64,000 bases of DNA from Basidiobolus meristosporus CBS 931.73. Its lineage: Eukaryota > Basidiobolomycota > Basidiobolomycetes > Basidiobolales > Basidiobolaceae. A program made the translations under genes and the position numbers. Numbering within the stretch: the first letter of the stretch is position 1; every line of letters starts with the position of its first letter. Under the pieces are notes generated by a model. The model saw nothing but the letters and a program-made list of their open reading frames with translations, was not told the origin of the DNA and searched no databases. Positions 46,596 through 57,566 of the stretch are shown here, piece after piece. Location: contig MCFE01000068.1 of NCBI GenBank assembly GCA_002104905.1, forward strand, positions 62,001-126,000, written 5' to 3'.

Positions 46596-47352
46596 ACCAA
46601 GGTATGCCAGATTTCTCATGGTCACAAGCCAACTTCTACACCATTCAATATGAGGCTCACACAAACAAGTGCCAGAGCACATCTACAAGGGGGACTAGAA
46701 TCCAGCAGGGAGAAGGAATATATTGGCTAAATACCATGAAGTTCTTTGCAGATATTCAGGAGGTATTCATGGCAGAAGTGGCAACCACCAAGTATATGTT
46801 TGCAAGATGTATATGTTACCAGCAGTACAAGGTATATGGCAGCTTTGCAAGTATCACAATAAAAAAGTGTAAAGTTGAGGTGATAGAAGTATGTCAATTG
46901 CAGCAGGTGTGCACAGTTGTAGAGGTTAGTAAGCAACAGGCCATAGTTTGTTTTGATTCAAACTATATATGGAACACCCAAGGTAGTAGTGGGTAAGCAA
47001 ATGAAGAGGAGTGATTCTACAGTGAAATATATAAATTGTACAAGGGGAGGTAGAAAAAGGAAATACTACTTGATAAATTGGTACACTAGCATTATTCAAA
47101 GCAAGCTGTAGGCCACCATACTGCCAATGTAATGCCATCAGAGACTTGAACTGAGGCCATGAAAATACTGTTCAGCTTCTTGCCATATAAGGTAATGGAT
47201 GTACTGGCTGGTTAGATCCATTTAAAATAGCTGTGGATTGCATTAAGAACGCAACAATGCCATGCAATTTTTGTCACAGCAATAATCAAACACAGTCAAG
47301 TTTTATTACTTTATTTAGCAGTAAAACTAGCAAATCTCTGCTGTCATCCTGT
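46596..47352 (+). pseudogene. tnp2 C-terminus and 3' region (unit 7)
   Basis: Matches 39955-40700. It carries the peptide QVFMAEVATTKYMFARCICYQQYKVYG in frame (shown here only by its position, 46745-46830) and VIEVCQLQQVCT (46880), then a degenerate 3' end. It stops at the solo LTR at 47353; the final 120 bp to the TIR lie at 51672-51792. Confidence 0.6.
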
Positions 47353-48521
47353 TGTGGTGGTTTATAGGTCCAAGGGAGAGATGCATCCAACAGTTTTCAA
47401 GTTTTATGTGTGCTTGGTGTTCACTGGGTGCAATAACCTCTGGCAAAAGCTTGCTAGGAATACTTGGGTTTGGTCTCTAATCTAATGTGATGGGGAATAA
47501 AGCCACAAGCTTGTCAAGGGAAAACTATTGAGCTACAATCCCACACTTAGCTGGCATGTTAACAAAAGTATGTGCAGGATTCAGTGTCCTTTAAGATGAC
47601 AATGTACTAAAGCTTCTAAAGTCAAAACAACTGTAAACTCCACAAGCAGGGACTTGATAAGAATGCAGCTGTGGTCAATAGACGTGTTTCATTGTACCAT
47701 GCCAGGGCATGTGGCGCAATCTGTGGTTGCTAAGAACAATCAGGTGCAATATTGTATCTACCAGTAGGCAGAATTGCTCTTGAACAATTTTGCACCATGT
47801 GGGACAATCTTGCACACTATGACACAATCTGACACAATGAGGTTGCCACAAATGATCATGCCAACTTGTAATATTTGGATCACGTGTGCAATTGGATACC
47901 GCTATTATGGTTGGTCAAATCCGGTATTTGGATATGTTTCTTCAATGTAAATGGAAATAAATGCATATCACACTATAAACTATACTGATACTTACCATTT
48001 TGTCTACCATCACTCCAATTGGATGGTATCTTGGTGGTTAATTGGTCCAAAAGTATCCTGAAGCTGTCAGCCTCCAATTGGCTCTTTGACAAATTCACAA
48101 GCTACCTTATTCATTATCAAATATCCCATTTTGCCCATTAAGCAAGTGAATCCCTGATCCTAGTGATTGGACAAGGTGTCATAGCTAGCACACAACTGAT
48201 TGTATAAGTGCAAATTAGATCAAATAGCTGCACTGGTGCCACAGATGGTGTATACATATGCAGGGTGTTTATTTATAGGGGTCCTGTCTCAATCATGAGA
48301 TAACCTTGATATTGCTTATATCAAAAATTTAGTGATCACTGATTTGCAACGGCTTGGTGTCAATTGCAAAAAAAATGTGTTGTTTAGATCAAGACAAATA
48401 ATTGCAATTTGATGCAACTGTAGCATCTTCTCCTAGGTTTTTTTCTCACAGGGATTACTACTGAAGCATTTGGTAGTGATTTACTTTGCACACCTAAACT
48501 GCTTTTTTGTTGACCATCCTT

Positions 48522-49470
48522 TTAGCTACTTATGTATTCATAGTCAGTATTTTGCCTCCTAGTTGATGAGTGCAATGCTGCAGCTTGGCCATGCTGAATT
48601 GCTCTGGATGATACAACTGAGCTGGCCCGCAATGCTACATGGTGACATGTTCTTTTACTTGCCAAAGGCTCTGGTGGTGGAGGCACTTCATGTGGGTCAT
48701 CATCAGTCAGTTCACCAGAAGAAACTTGCTGATGGTCAGGTGTAATGGCATGCGCAGATGCAACTTGATGTGCTGGCATGGCCCTTGGCTGAGTTTGATG
48801 TGATGCTGCTTGTTGACACAACTTGGCCTGCTCCAATTGACTTGTGTCTTTTTGAGCAGTTTGGCAAGTTCTGGTGGTTTTGCTCTGAAGTGCATGTATT
48901 GACCCAACATGTGTTGACTTGATACAGGGTACTCACTTACCCTGTGTCTGATACTTTGGAACTGTTGCCTGGATGAGTCCTGTGTATATTGCTCTTGGAA
49001 GCCACTTAGCTCTACTAAAATATCATGTAATACATTAGTCATTTGAGGCAAAAACTCATTCAAGATCTCTTTGGTTCCCAAATTCAAGGCACAAATAGAT
49101 GCATCCAGCCTGTACTGAGCAAACTACACGCAAAATTGAACCTGTGCAGCTTCCTCATCAAATCCCCTCACTCTCAGCTCATTCTTAATTTCAATACCTG
49201 TCTTGTTATGTATCTTCTTACATATGTCTGCTTGCATTTTGATGTAGAACTCATGCAATAGCTTTCTACTCAGGTTCTTCCATCTCTGTTGACTCTCCAA
49301 GGTATCTAGTTCTGCTAGATTAATGAGTAGTGCCCAAATATCTGTCATCATAGACACTTGGGCCATACTGAAACCATTTGCCAAAAACTCAAATGGATCC
49401 AATATTGTTTTTCCCAGTCTGTACTGCACTTGTGAGCTAGGGGATGGGTTTTGTCTGGATTGTACTAAAG
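48522..49470 (-). pseudogene. Accessory gene of the Harbinger-like element
   Basis: Minus strand, about 310 codons, one in-frame stop near 49124 and a frameshift near 48710-48830. The N-terminal part is helical (ADICKKIHNKTGIEIKNELR; KEILNEFLPQMTNVLHDILV). The C-terminal part is Gln/His rich, then proline rich (EVPPPPEPLASKRTC). Harbinger elements usually encode a second, Myb-like protein that brings the transposase to DNA and the nucleus. This gene occupies that place, but I see no clear Myb/SANT tryptophan pattern. A fragment of the same gene is at 3054-3850. Confidence 0.55.
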
Positions 49471-49813
49471 ATGAGTTGAGACTTGGTATGAGACCATAGT
49501 GACAGATTTAGATACTTATACAGTAGTGTATTGGCATCAACTTGGTCTTATAAGAAATATATATGAAAACTAATGTGATTGTTCAATTTTCCATATATTA
49601 TGCATGATGCATCTTGGATTGCATTGACATGGATCAGAATACATCAATCCCAGATTTCCTGTTTGACTATGGACTTGTGAGTAGAACATCAATAAAAATA
49701 CCAGGTCATTATTTTAGGATGATTTTTGCAACATAATGATGGGATGCATGGCATTGATGGAGATTTAATCATAATGCCTGGAAAATCAGATAAATAAAGC
49801 AGATTGCGCCTAA

Positions 49814-50707
49814 TTGATTCAAGTTGCCTCAGCCCAATCATCTACCAATCCTCATATGACTTACTCCTCTGAATGGTCTTTTCTCATCAATCCCATCACT
49901 ACCACTGGATTTCCTTTTGCCACACTAGAGGAGATCTGTACCAAGTACTGTGGACCATCTACCCCAATCTACTCAAGGAGATCTCTTGTTAAGCTTCTCT
50001 GCTATTACAAGAACTGTTGCCCTACAAGGTTTCATCCCACCATGTATGGCAACAAAAGTCCTGGAAGCTTCCATTCTCAACTGACTGCAATGAAGAACCA
50101 CCTTGCAGAGGGTATGAATGGCTTTGAGCAAGCTTAGAGTACTAGGTTCAGAAGCTCCAATAGACTTCCATATCCCAAAGTGTTCAGCAACTGGTTCCAT
50201 ATAAGTAGTATTTTGGATACCTTCCCAGTCAGGATTAACAGACCTTCTAGAGGGCAGAGGCACTTTTATTCTGGCAAGTATACAGCACACTGTGTCAAGT
50301 TTCAAGCAATATCTTACACTAAGGGTAACATCATCTGGTTTAGTAGGCCATTTGCTGGAAGTAGGCATGACAAAGCACTCTGGGTAGAGAATCATCCAGA
50401 ATTTAGTATAGGGGAGAAATGTATGGAAGACTTAGCTTATATAGGAGAGGGTTGTCAGAGATTAGGATATATTACAGCTTATAGGAAGCCAAGGAATGGT
50501 GTGCGTAGCAGGAAGCAGAAGCTCTACAATGAGATATTTAATCATTTCAGAGTGAGGGTAGAGCATACATTTGGATATCTGAAGAGATTCAGCATATTGG
50601 CAGGTATATACAGAGGAAAGTCATATATAGGAGAAAACAGTAGAATAGGTAAAATAGTAAGATACTTATCAATGCACAGTATATTCATACAAGAAGACAT
50701 CCACTGA
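49814..50707 (+). pseudogene. DDE transposase (DDE_Tnp_4 type), one in-frame stop
   Basis: One frame of about 298 codons, broken only by a TAG at 50135. The exact start is unclear: the frame opens at a TTG (49814) and the first in-frame ATG is about 49855. The catalytic triad fits the IS5/Harbinger DDE fold: D in DTFPVRINRP (50216), D in EDLAYIGEG (50429), E in RVRVEHTFGYLKRF (50561). FYSGKYTAHCVKFQ and GSRHDKALW are family landmarks. The N-terminal helix-turn-helix part seems short. It is divergent from the accessory gene. It could be a very recently dead copy. Confidence 0.75.
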
Positions 50708-51761
50708 GAGAAATGTGTCAGGAGCATTATGAAGAGTAAATAAAGCAAGGAAAGCACTACTCTGAGCAACATAAGTACAATTGAGTAAAATTACCAGTAA
50801 CTATATCCTACCACTGGCATTATGGTAGAGATTATAGTACCAGATAGTGCCTAAGAGTGCCAGATCAATCCAGCACTATAAACAGGCTGACACTATGTGG
50901 CACTATCCAACAGAACAAGTTTAATTGTGACAAAGACAAAAGAGTATCTTTGCCTGTACAAGATCAAATTTGGGAAGGAATGAAATATAATAAAAGATAC
51001 CTTCTCTGAATATTCTTCACAAGTAGTGCCTCCAAGGTCAGTTGGCTGTCAACATGGTTTCCTGGGAGTGTCCTGTGGTCTGGTATTGGAAGTTCAGGTT
51101 GCAGCAGGTAGCAGTGATCATACTAATCAACAAGTTGGTATATTGATAAAAGTGATGATGATTTATTGTTGAGGGATTGCCTCCCTTATATACTTTTCTC
51201 ACTGGCTAAGTGATTATTAATATGGTGTTTCAGAAAGTTCTGGAGATCAATAGAAATCCTAATGACATCAGAATAAGCTAAGAGTATTCTAAGCTGGTGC
51301 TGGATAGTTCTAAGAGGCACAGCACATCCAACCAATCAGGAATCTGTTCTCTGAAACCTGTGTAACATAGGTATACCATATATGGTATAGAATGGTAGGG
51401 ATTATGACATGCAATAACCATGTGTCATAGGTACTGGCACAGGTGCCAGGCTAATATAGAAGCACTTACAGCTAGTAAGCTTATATAAAGTGAGGGATAA
51501 CTTATGCAATAAGGTAAGCAGGTGTCATAGTCAGCCAGCTTATGGGATAGTACTGATCAAATAAGACAAATGGGATAAAACTAAAATTAGTTTAGCAGAG
51601 AAAGAGGGAAGCAGGACATATGGGAATGAGCACATCTGTCAGTGGGTGTCACTATGTCCCCACTACACTGTCATAAGATTGTCAAGAGGGCCACTAATTC
51701 CAAGCTGCTGGTATTATGGTAGTCTCCAAATGGGATCCTGATGCCTCATCTGGATTGGTTC

Positions 51762-51792
51762 CACCTGCAGGACCAAGTTATTTTTCATAGGG
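51762..51792 (-). repeat. Tnp2-side TIR of unit 7
   Basis: Inward reading CCCTATGAAAAATAACTTGG, then GTCCTGCAGG. It closes unit 7 after the 51672-51761 tail. The next base starts a tnp2 core fragment of another copy (unit 9), which fixes the boundary. The flank is GAC. Confidence 0.7.
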
Positions 51793-53206
51793 GACCATGC
51801 CTTTGCCTTAGCACTTGATGAATTCTTACTGAACAAGTACTCAATCAGCAAATCCTGCTGGCCACTGATTGTTATCAACCTCAATTTGCCACTAACACAA
51901 ATGGTATTAGAGCAGAAATCTGATGGTGATCTCACTGGCTTCTAGGCCTAGAGCACTGCCCAACCTGGACAGCTACTAGTACCTGCTGATGAATGAATTC
52001 TTTATGCTTTCCAGCAGGATACTTCTAAACAGCCATCATAGCAAAGCTCATATAATTATTTGCACTGGAGATACCCCACCCATTAGCAAGATAGCTGGCT
52101 TTTCTAGGCACAATGCATGGTATTGTAGTTGAATATGTAAGATTCAGAAGACTTACTATATTACTCACACATATTACTGGTATCCAAACATAAACACTAA
52201 GAATATCATCTTCCTACAGAGGGAATGTACATAAGTGAGAATGCAATTGCAGTAAAGCTGGTGAGCTATAAGCCATTGATCAGAGTATGGAGTTAATTGG
52301 AAACCTGAGATACTTAAGATAGTGTGTATATGCTGTAGCAAAAGCTTTGCACTGGGAGCAATGCATTGTCTGTTCAACAGTATTACTACACTAATGACCA
52401 AGTTGTACATGGGACATTTTGCTTTGAACAACCCCTTCAGGATACCAGAGAAACTTGGAAGAATTGGCAACATATTACTGAGAATTTGCTTCACAAAAAA
52501 CTTCCCACATGGTCCAATCAGTATTCATACACATATGCAACAATACAAATGTAAGGACTGGATGAACTAGATATGTGTTTATTCAAGCAGCCTTCTGAAG
52601 CCATTTCTACCATAAGTACATTTGAAGCATTGGAAGTCATATGCTGACATTGTAAGAATATTTATCCAGAAGCAAATCACCATTACCAAGCTGACACATC
52701 TACAGCTTTTATGCAAGGTGTTTGTAACAGAATTTGAGCAGCTGTACCACAAGCATAAAGCTGAGCATGTAGGTCTCTGCCACTGCTGTATCAATTCTCT
52801 ACTCCATCTTCCTTAGTGTGTTGAAGATATTAGGCCTTACTTCACTATTTGGGAGTTTCCTATGGAGCAGATATGTGGCAAGATAGGAAGAAGAGTCAAG
52901 TTGTGGGTACTACCATATCCTAATCTCATCAAGCTTATTACCTTCAAGTCCATCATGAATGCAATGAGTTGGCACTTGGAGCATAGCCAGAATGAGTTGG
53001 AAAACATTAGGGACAGATGTGCACATGGATACACTTATGCCTCTGGCATTAATAAGCCAAGCAGCCTCAATGCATGGGTAATCATGCAAGTAATGCAGAG
53101 TTGGGCTGGGCACAATAACCAGCTAATTTTGGCTAGGACAACTCCACCAAATGATTCCAGGTTTCTCCTGGTCACTAGCCAATCTCTACACCATTTAAAA
53201 CAAAAT
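51793..53206 (+). pseudogene. Tnp2-type transposase core fragment (unit 9)
   Basis: Plus strand, starting at DHAFALALDEFLLNKYS and covering the equivalent of 43775-45000 and 46596-46640. Recognisable pieces are HFALNNPFRIPEKLGR (about 52410), SIHTHMQQYKCKDWMN (about 52525), YCINSLLHLP (52790) and MEQICGKIGRR (52860). It ends inside the segment SQSLHHLKQNP at the TIR of unit 8, so unit 8 inserted into it. Many stops; no N-terminus. Confidence 0.6.
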
Positions 53207-53237
53207 CCCTATGAAATATAATTTGGTCCTGCAGGTG
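53207..53237 (+). repeat. Tnp2-side TIR of unit 8
   Basis: CCCTATGAAATATAATTTGG followed by TCCTGCAGGTGG, matching unit 7's end with few changes. The flank is AAT. 53238-53480 is the non-coding tnp2 tail. Confidence 0.7.
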
Positions 53238-53479
53238 GATCTGATCTGGATCAGCTGTCAGGATCTTGTTCAGAAACCATTAGAATGCCAGCAGCTTGGA
53301 ATTAGTGATCCTCTTAACAATCTTATGACAGGATCACAACAGTGCTTTGCTAATTTTACAACTAAATAAAGGGATAAACTTGACAAGATTTATTTAGTGC
53401 TGTGACAATAATTGCATGGTATTGTTGCAGTGTTTCAGTTCTCTACAACTATTTTAAGTAGATCCAACCAGCCAGGACA

Positions 53480-56400
53480 TCCAGTTGCCTTATATGCCAA
53501 GAAACTTGATGGTATCTTTACAGCCTCTCCACAAGACTCTGATGGCATTACATCAGCAGTATGTTGGCCTACAGCTGGTTCTGTATAATGCTACTGTACC
53601 AATTGGCAAAACGGTATTTCCTTTTTCTACCTTCCCTTGTACAATTTATATATTCCACTGTTAAATCACCCCTCTTTATTTGCATACTCACTACTATCTT
53701 GGGTATTCCATATGTTGTTTGAATCAAAAAAACTATGACCTCTTGCTTACTAACCTCTACAAATGCTCACACCTGCTGCATTTGATATACTTCTATCACC
53801 TCAACTTTACACTTTTCAGTGTGATACTTGCAAAGTTGCCATACACCTTGTACTGCTGGTAACATATACATCTTGCAAACATATGCTTGGTTGATGCCAC
53901 TTCTGCCATTAATATCTCCTGAATATCTGCAGAGAACTTCTTGGTATTTAGCCCATATATTCCTTCTCTCTGTTGGATTCTGGCACCCTTATAGATGCGC
54001 TCTGGCTTTTGTTTGTGTGAACTCTGCATTGAATGGTGTAGAAGTTGGCTTGTGACCATGAGAAATCCAGCATATCTTGGTACAGTTTTCCTAATAAGAG
54101 TTAGTTGCTTGTTACACCCAACCCATCTTTGCACTACTTAACTGATTACCCACGCACTGATTACCCACATATTGGGGCTGCTTAGCTTCTTAATGCCATA
54201 GGCATAGGTGTATCCATGTGCACATTTGTCATCAGTATTTTCCAACTCTTCCTGTCTATCCTCCATGCGCCAACTCATCATATCCATGACAGACTTGAAG
54301 GTAATACTCTTGATGAGACTGGGATATGGTAGTACCTGCAACTTAAGTTGTCTTCTTATCTCCCCTCATATCCACTCCATAGAAAACTCACAAAAGGTGA
54401 AGCAAGGCCCAATATTCTCCACAAACTGTGCAAGATGGAGTAGAGAATAGATATAGTAGTGGCAGAGATCTATGCATTCAGCTATATGTTTGTAGTATAG
54501 CTACTCAAATCCTGTCACAAACTCTTTGCACTACAGTTGTAGATGCATCAAGTAGGCATTGGTGATCTGCTTCTGGATAAATATTCCTACAATGTCCACA
54601 TATGACTTCCAATGCTTCCAATGTACTCTTGGTGGGAATGGCTGCAGAATGTCACCTGAATAAATACATATTCAGTTCATCCAGTCTTTGCATTTGTATT
54701 GCCACATATGTGTATGAATATTGATTGGAGCCTGTGAGAAATACTTAGGGTAGCAAATACTCTGCAATATCTTGCCAATTCTTTCAAACTTCTTTGGTAT
54801 TGCAAAGGGCTCATTTAGCTTGAAATGCCCCATGTACAACTTAGTCATTGGTATAGGGATATTGTTGAAAAGCAAATGCACTGCTCCCAGTGGAAAGTTT
54901 TTGCTCCAACAGATACCCTCTATCTTAAGTATGTCCAGTTTCCAATTGATTCCATATTCCGGACAATGGCTTATAGCTTTTCAACTTTGCTACAATTGCA
55001 TGCTGACTTCTGTACATTCTCTCTGTGGAAAGATGATGCTCTTTGTGCTGGTGTTTGGGAAATCATAATGTATGTGAGTTATGGAGCAAATCATCTGGAT
55101 CTCACACATTTGACAGCAATACTGACCTTTGTGCCTGGAAAAACCTGCTATCTTACTGATGGCTGAGTATCTCCAATGCAGATAATATGCACTTTTACAT
55201 GATGGCCATTTATTATTATCCCATTGGAAAACATACAAAACTCATCCAGCAATAGATTCAGATAGCTATCCAGGTTGGACGGTGATTTAGGCCCAGATAC
55301 CTGTGAGACTACCATCAGATTATTGCTCTGATACCATAAGATGGGTGGCATATTCAGATTGATGAGAATCAGCAGCCAGCAGGATTTGCTGGTAGAGTAC
55401 TTGTTTAATGAGAATCCATCAAGTTCTAAAGCAAAGGCATGGTCATACATACCTACAAAGTAGCCCTTGCTTCTTAGCTGTTTTTAATGTTTGCCATCAA
55501 ATTTATTGGGTATGCTTGCGCTTGATTGATACTGAGTGTGGTACTGTATAGCTTTGCAATATTTGTCAGACTGCATCAGCTTCCTCAGACAGGGTATGAC
55601 TGGAATATATCTGGAGTGTGAACAATGTTTTCCCTCAATGGTGGTGGATTCCTGACATTTTGGACACATTGCAATGGTAGCATTTTTGGATGTGAATGCC
55701 ATGCAACTGTTAGCACATGCCGGTGTGGTAGGGTAAACGTACCTCCCACAGACAAGTTTATTCATATTGTCATTATGATATACTTATCCATATTTTATCT
55801 TATCAGTATTATCCCATTCTTCTTTTGCCCATATTATCAGTATTATCCCCATATGATGTTTACCCTGATTGGTTATTAGCATTAGTTATCCCAGATGTTA
55901 TTCAGCTTTGTGATCAGTATATGTATCTACATAAGGCAAGTACCTGCGTCAGTACCCATGACACATGATCTAGGTCTGTGTTACCATCCCTACCATTTCA
56001 ATACCATATATGATATTTCTATGTTGCATAGGCTTCAGACTACTGATTCCTGATTGGTTGGATATGCTGTGCCCTTTAGAATCTTCTAGGACATTCTTGG
56101 CATATTTTTAGCTCATAGTGATGTCATTAAGAATTCCACTGATGCCTAGAATCTTCTAGAACCTTGTCATCAGTAATTACTTGGCAATCAGGAAAAGTAT
56201 TTAAGGGAAAGCAATCCCTCATCAATAAATCATCCCTTCTATCCATTACACTTCTACCTTATTGATTAGCAGTTGATCACTGCACCTGCCTTCAATAGTA
56301 CATCTCAGACCTGCCATCAATGAGCTTCTCAGGGTAGTGCACAAGACACACAGAGGCCTTTGGAGACACTTGGAGCACCTAGGAAGCTAGAGAAATAGGA

Positions 56401-56755
56401 GCTTTTACCATAGTAACATATTGGCAAAGACACCAGCAGTTTAGACACAGTGGTTATTGCACCCATCAGACACCTCACACACCTTGAGTTGTGTAGCTTC
56501 ACCCAGGAGTACCTCTACACCACCACACCGGAATCAGGACAGTCTATAGATCATATATTGCCAGCTGCATGATGGTTGTCCACTTATACCATGTACATGG
56601 TAAGTTGCATCCCGGTACAATTTTGGTAAGAAGTAGCATTAGGTTCTCAAGGCCCCCATTACTGATATTAGTGGAAGCACACCACTTCTCTAGCCACAAG
56701 ATTACATCATTCACCAGTGGATTGGTTACTGGGCTCACTTGGCTCCAGAAAGTAT
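53480..56755 (-). pseudogene. Tnp2-type transposase (unit 8), best preserved core
   Basis: Minus strand. From the N side: VTNPLVNDVILWLEKW (about 56700), then a solo LTR interruption (55724-56527). Next come ACANSCMAFTSKNATIAMCP and CQESTTIEGKHCSHSRYIPV (55600-55740), MYDHAFALELDGFSLNKYS (55420), LINLNMPP, NLDSYLNLLLDEFCMFSNGI (about 55250), IAGFSRHKGQYCCQMCEI (55120), TKLYMGHFKLNEPFAIPKKF (54830), INIHTHMWQYKCKDWMN (54700), GEIRRQLKLQ (54340), GYTYAYGIKKLSSPNMWVIS (54170) and EVASTKHMFARCICYQQYKV (53880). This order (LNxPP, CxxC, KLYxGH, LLHL/CG) is why I assign the family to Tnp2/CACTA. The N-terminal cluster is lost; homology ends at about 56755. Confidence 0.7.
55724..56527 (+). mobile_element. 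Solo LTR, long-LTR family, copy 3, TSD CCGG
   Basis: 804 bp, TGTGGTAGGGTAAACG to CACCACA, flanked by CCGG at 55720-55723 and 56528-56531. Orientation is opposite to copies 1 and 2. GTATTTAAGGG then CATCAATAAATCATC mark TATA and polyadenylation signals on plus. Shared stretches include GATTCCTGATTGGTTGGAT. About 270 bp shorter than the other copies. Confidence 0.8.
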
Positions 56756-57031
56756 CCTGTTTTCAAGCTGCTCAGTCAGTTCTTCCTGATTTCTTTGGGC
56801 TTCTTCCAACATGGAAAGATTTGGATTGCTTGCAGCTGAGGACATCTTGTAAAGCAGTTAGATGTGATGGTATTCAACAAAAAAAATGGTGTATCCAGAG
56901 AAAAATGTAATAAAATCCCTGAATGGTTTAACTGAGCCTAGGGGACAACTAAGTGCAGAATCATAGAATTGTCAGAGAGTGAGGGAAACATTAGCAGAGA
57001 GATTCTGGTCTAATATTTGTCTTGTATATAG
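56756..57031. other. Unassigned sequence at the edge of the second copia compound
   Basis: Between the broken end of unit 8 and the TSD TATAG (57027-57031). It contains a short frame (FGLLPTWKDLDCLQLRTS, about 56790-56850) with no recognisable family and an A8 run. Possibly part of an old element; nothing further can be supported. Confidence 0.3.
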
Positions 57032-57058
57032 TGTTGCAAAAATTTGTAATTCCACCTA
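57032..57058 (+). repeat. 27-bp stub of the copia family 2 LTR
   Basis: TGTTGCAAAAATTTGTAATT and the next seven bases match the LTR start at 58145 with a single difference, then change to LINE sequence. It sits immediately after TATAG, as a true element end should. Confidence 0.75.
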
Positions 57059-57566
57059 TCTTCTCTACAAAGCAGTACTCAACTCCTGGCTTTCATCCTG
57101 ACTTCAGGAGTCTGCCCATCCCACTTGCACTTGATCAAGAGAGAATCCATATTGTGCTCAAGAGGCTTCCCAACTCTACTGCCCCAGGTGTGTACACAAT
57201 CACCTATGAGCTTCTGAAGACTAGTACCAAGGCCATGTCTGCACTTCTGCTTCCACTGTGTCAGCAATGCTCAGCCCAGCTTTCTACTCCTGAGGAATGG
57301 TCCTTTGCCAATGTTCTGCCACTGTACAAGGGTAAAGGAAAGCACCTGGATCCTGGCTCCTACAGGCCAATATCTCTGCTGCCCACCTGCAGAAAGGTGT
57401 TTGAGCTTCTGCTTGCTCAGGAGCTCTACTCTGACTCCCTCAAGTTTCATCCTGCACAGTTTGGCTTTGTTCCTGGCCTCTCCTTGGAATATGCAGTCAT
57501 ACTTAGCCAAGATCACTCTCTCCAGTGCAAGTATCCCTCTGTTCTGTTTGATATTACCCTAACTTG
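57059..57566 (+). pseudogene. LINE (non-LTR) reverse transcriptase fragment
   Basis: Open frame of about 170 codons. TAPGVYTITYELLK, EEWSFANVLPLYKGKGK, GSYRPISLLPTCRKVFELLL and PAQFGFVPGLS are successive landmarks of the fingers and palm entry of a non-LTR RT. VLFDI follows just before the junction. The catalytic YADD-type motif is not reached. Codon and base use (more C and G at third positions) differ from all neighbours. No stops in this part. The frame then runs out of frame into copia RT. Confidence 0.8.

Larger units (their letters stand above)
42864..47300 (+). pseudogene. Tnp2-type transposase (unit 7), split by nested insertions
   Basis: Possible start ATG at 42864, giving MPSEKRKRPCDYCRKPPSHE. 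Then PEPSEYGMQSDISDKEGSLL (43120), VSPVIHLLMSGVMLGLEKW (43290), the IATYPNCQESTTIEGKHCSD block (43540), MYGHAFAAALEG (43770), NLDSYLYTLLDEFCMLSIGI (43945), NIHTHMQQYKCKDWISY (44510) and YCIYSLLHL (44765). The gene passes through a solo LTR (44984-45332) and a small insertion (45480-46588). It resumes with TKVCQISHGHKPTSTPFN-like sequence at 46596 and ends near 47260. Stops are scattered throughout. This is the most complete N-to-C copy in the window. Confidence 0.65.
47680..50922 (+). mobile_element. Harbinger/IS5-like DNA transposon, TSD AAT
   Basis: 3,243 bp, flanked by AAT at 47677-47679 and 50923-50925. The empty site exists in the sister LTR at about 25000 (GTGGTCAATAGTTACAAAG). The right end, inward, AAACTTGTTCTGTTGG, has a diverged left counterpart AGACGTGTTTCATTG. 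It carries a divergent pair: transposase on plus (49814-50707) and an accessory gene on minus (48522-49470). 47700-48520 and 49471-49813 are non-coding. AAT differs from the TWA site usual for Harbinger, so the subgroup is uncertain. Confidence 0.75.
47353..51667 (-). mobile_element. Solo LTR, long-LTR family, copy 2, split by a Harbinger-like element; TSD CTGT
   Basis: LTR halves 47353-47676 and 50926-51667 match 24668-25738 without a gap once the nested element and its AAT are removed, total about 1,069 bp. Ends are TGTGGTGGTTTATAGG and CCCCACTACA. CTGT flanks at 47349-47352 and 51668-51671; the uninterrupted site (CCTGTCATAAGATTG) can be seen in reverse complement at about 53325. Compared with copy 1, CpG sites are largely TpG/CpA. 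Confidence 0.85.
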
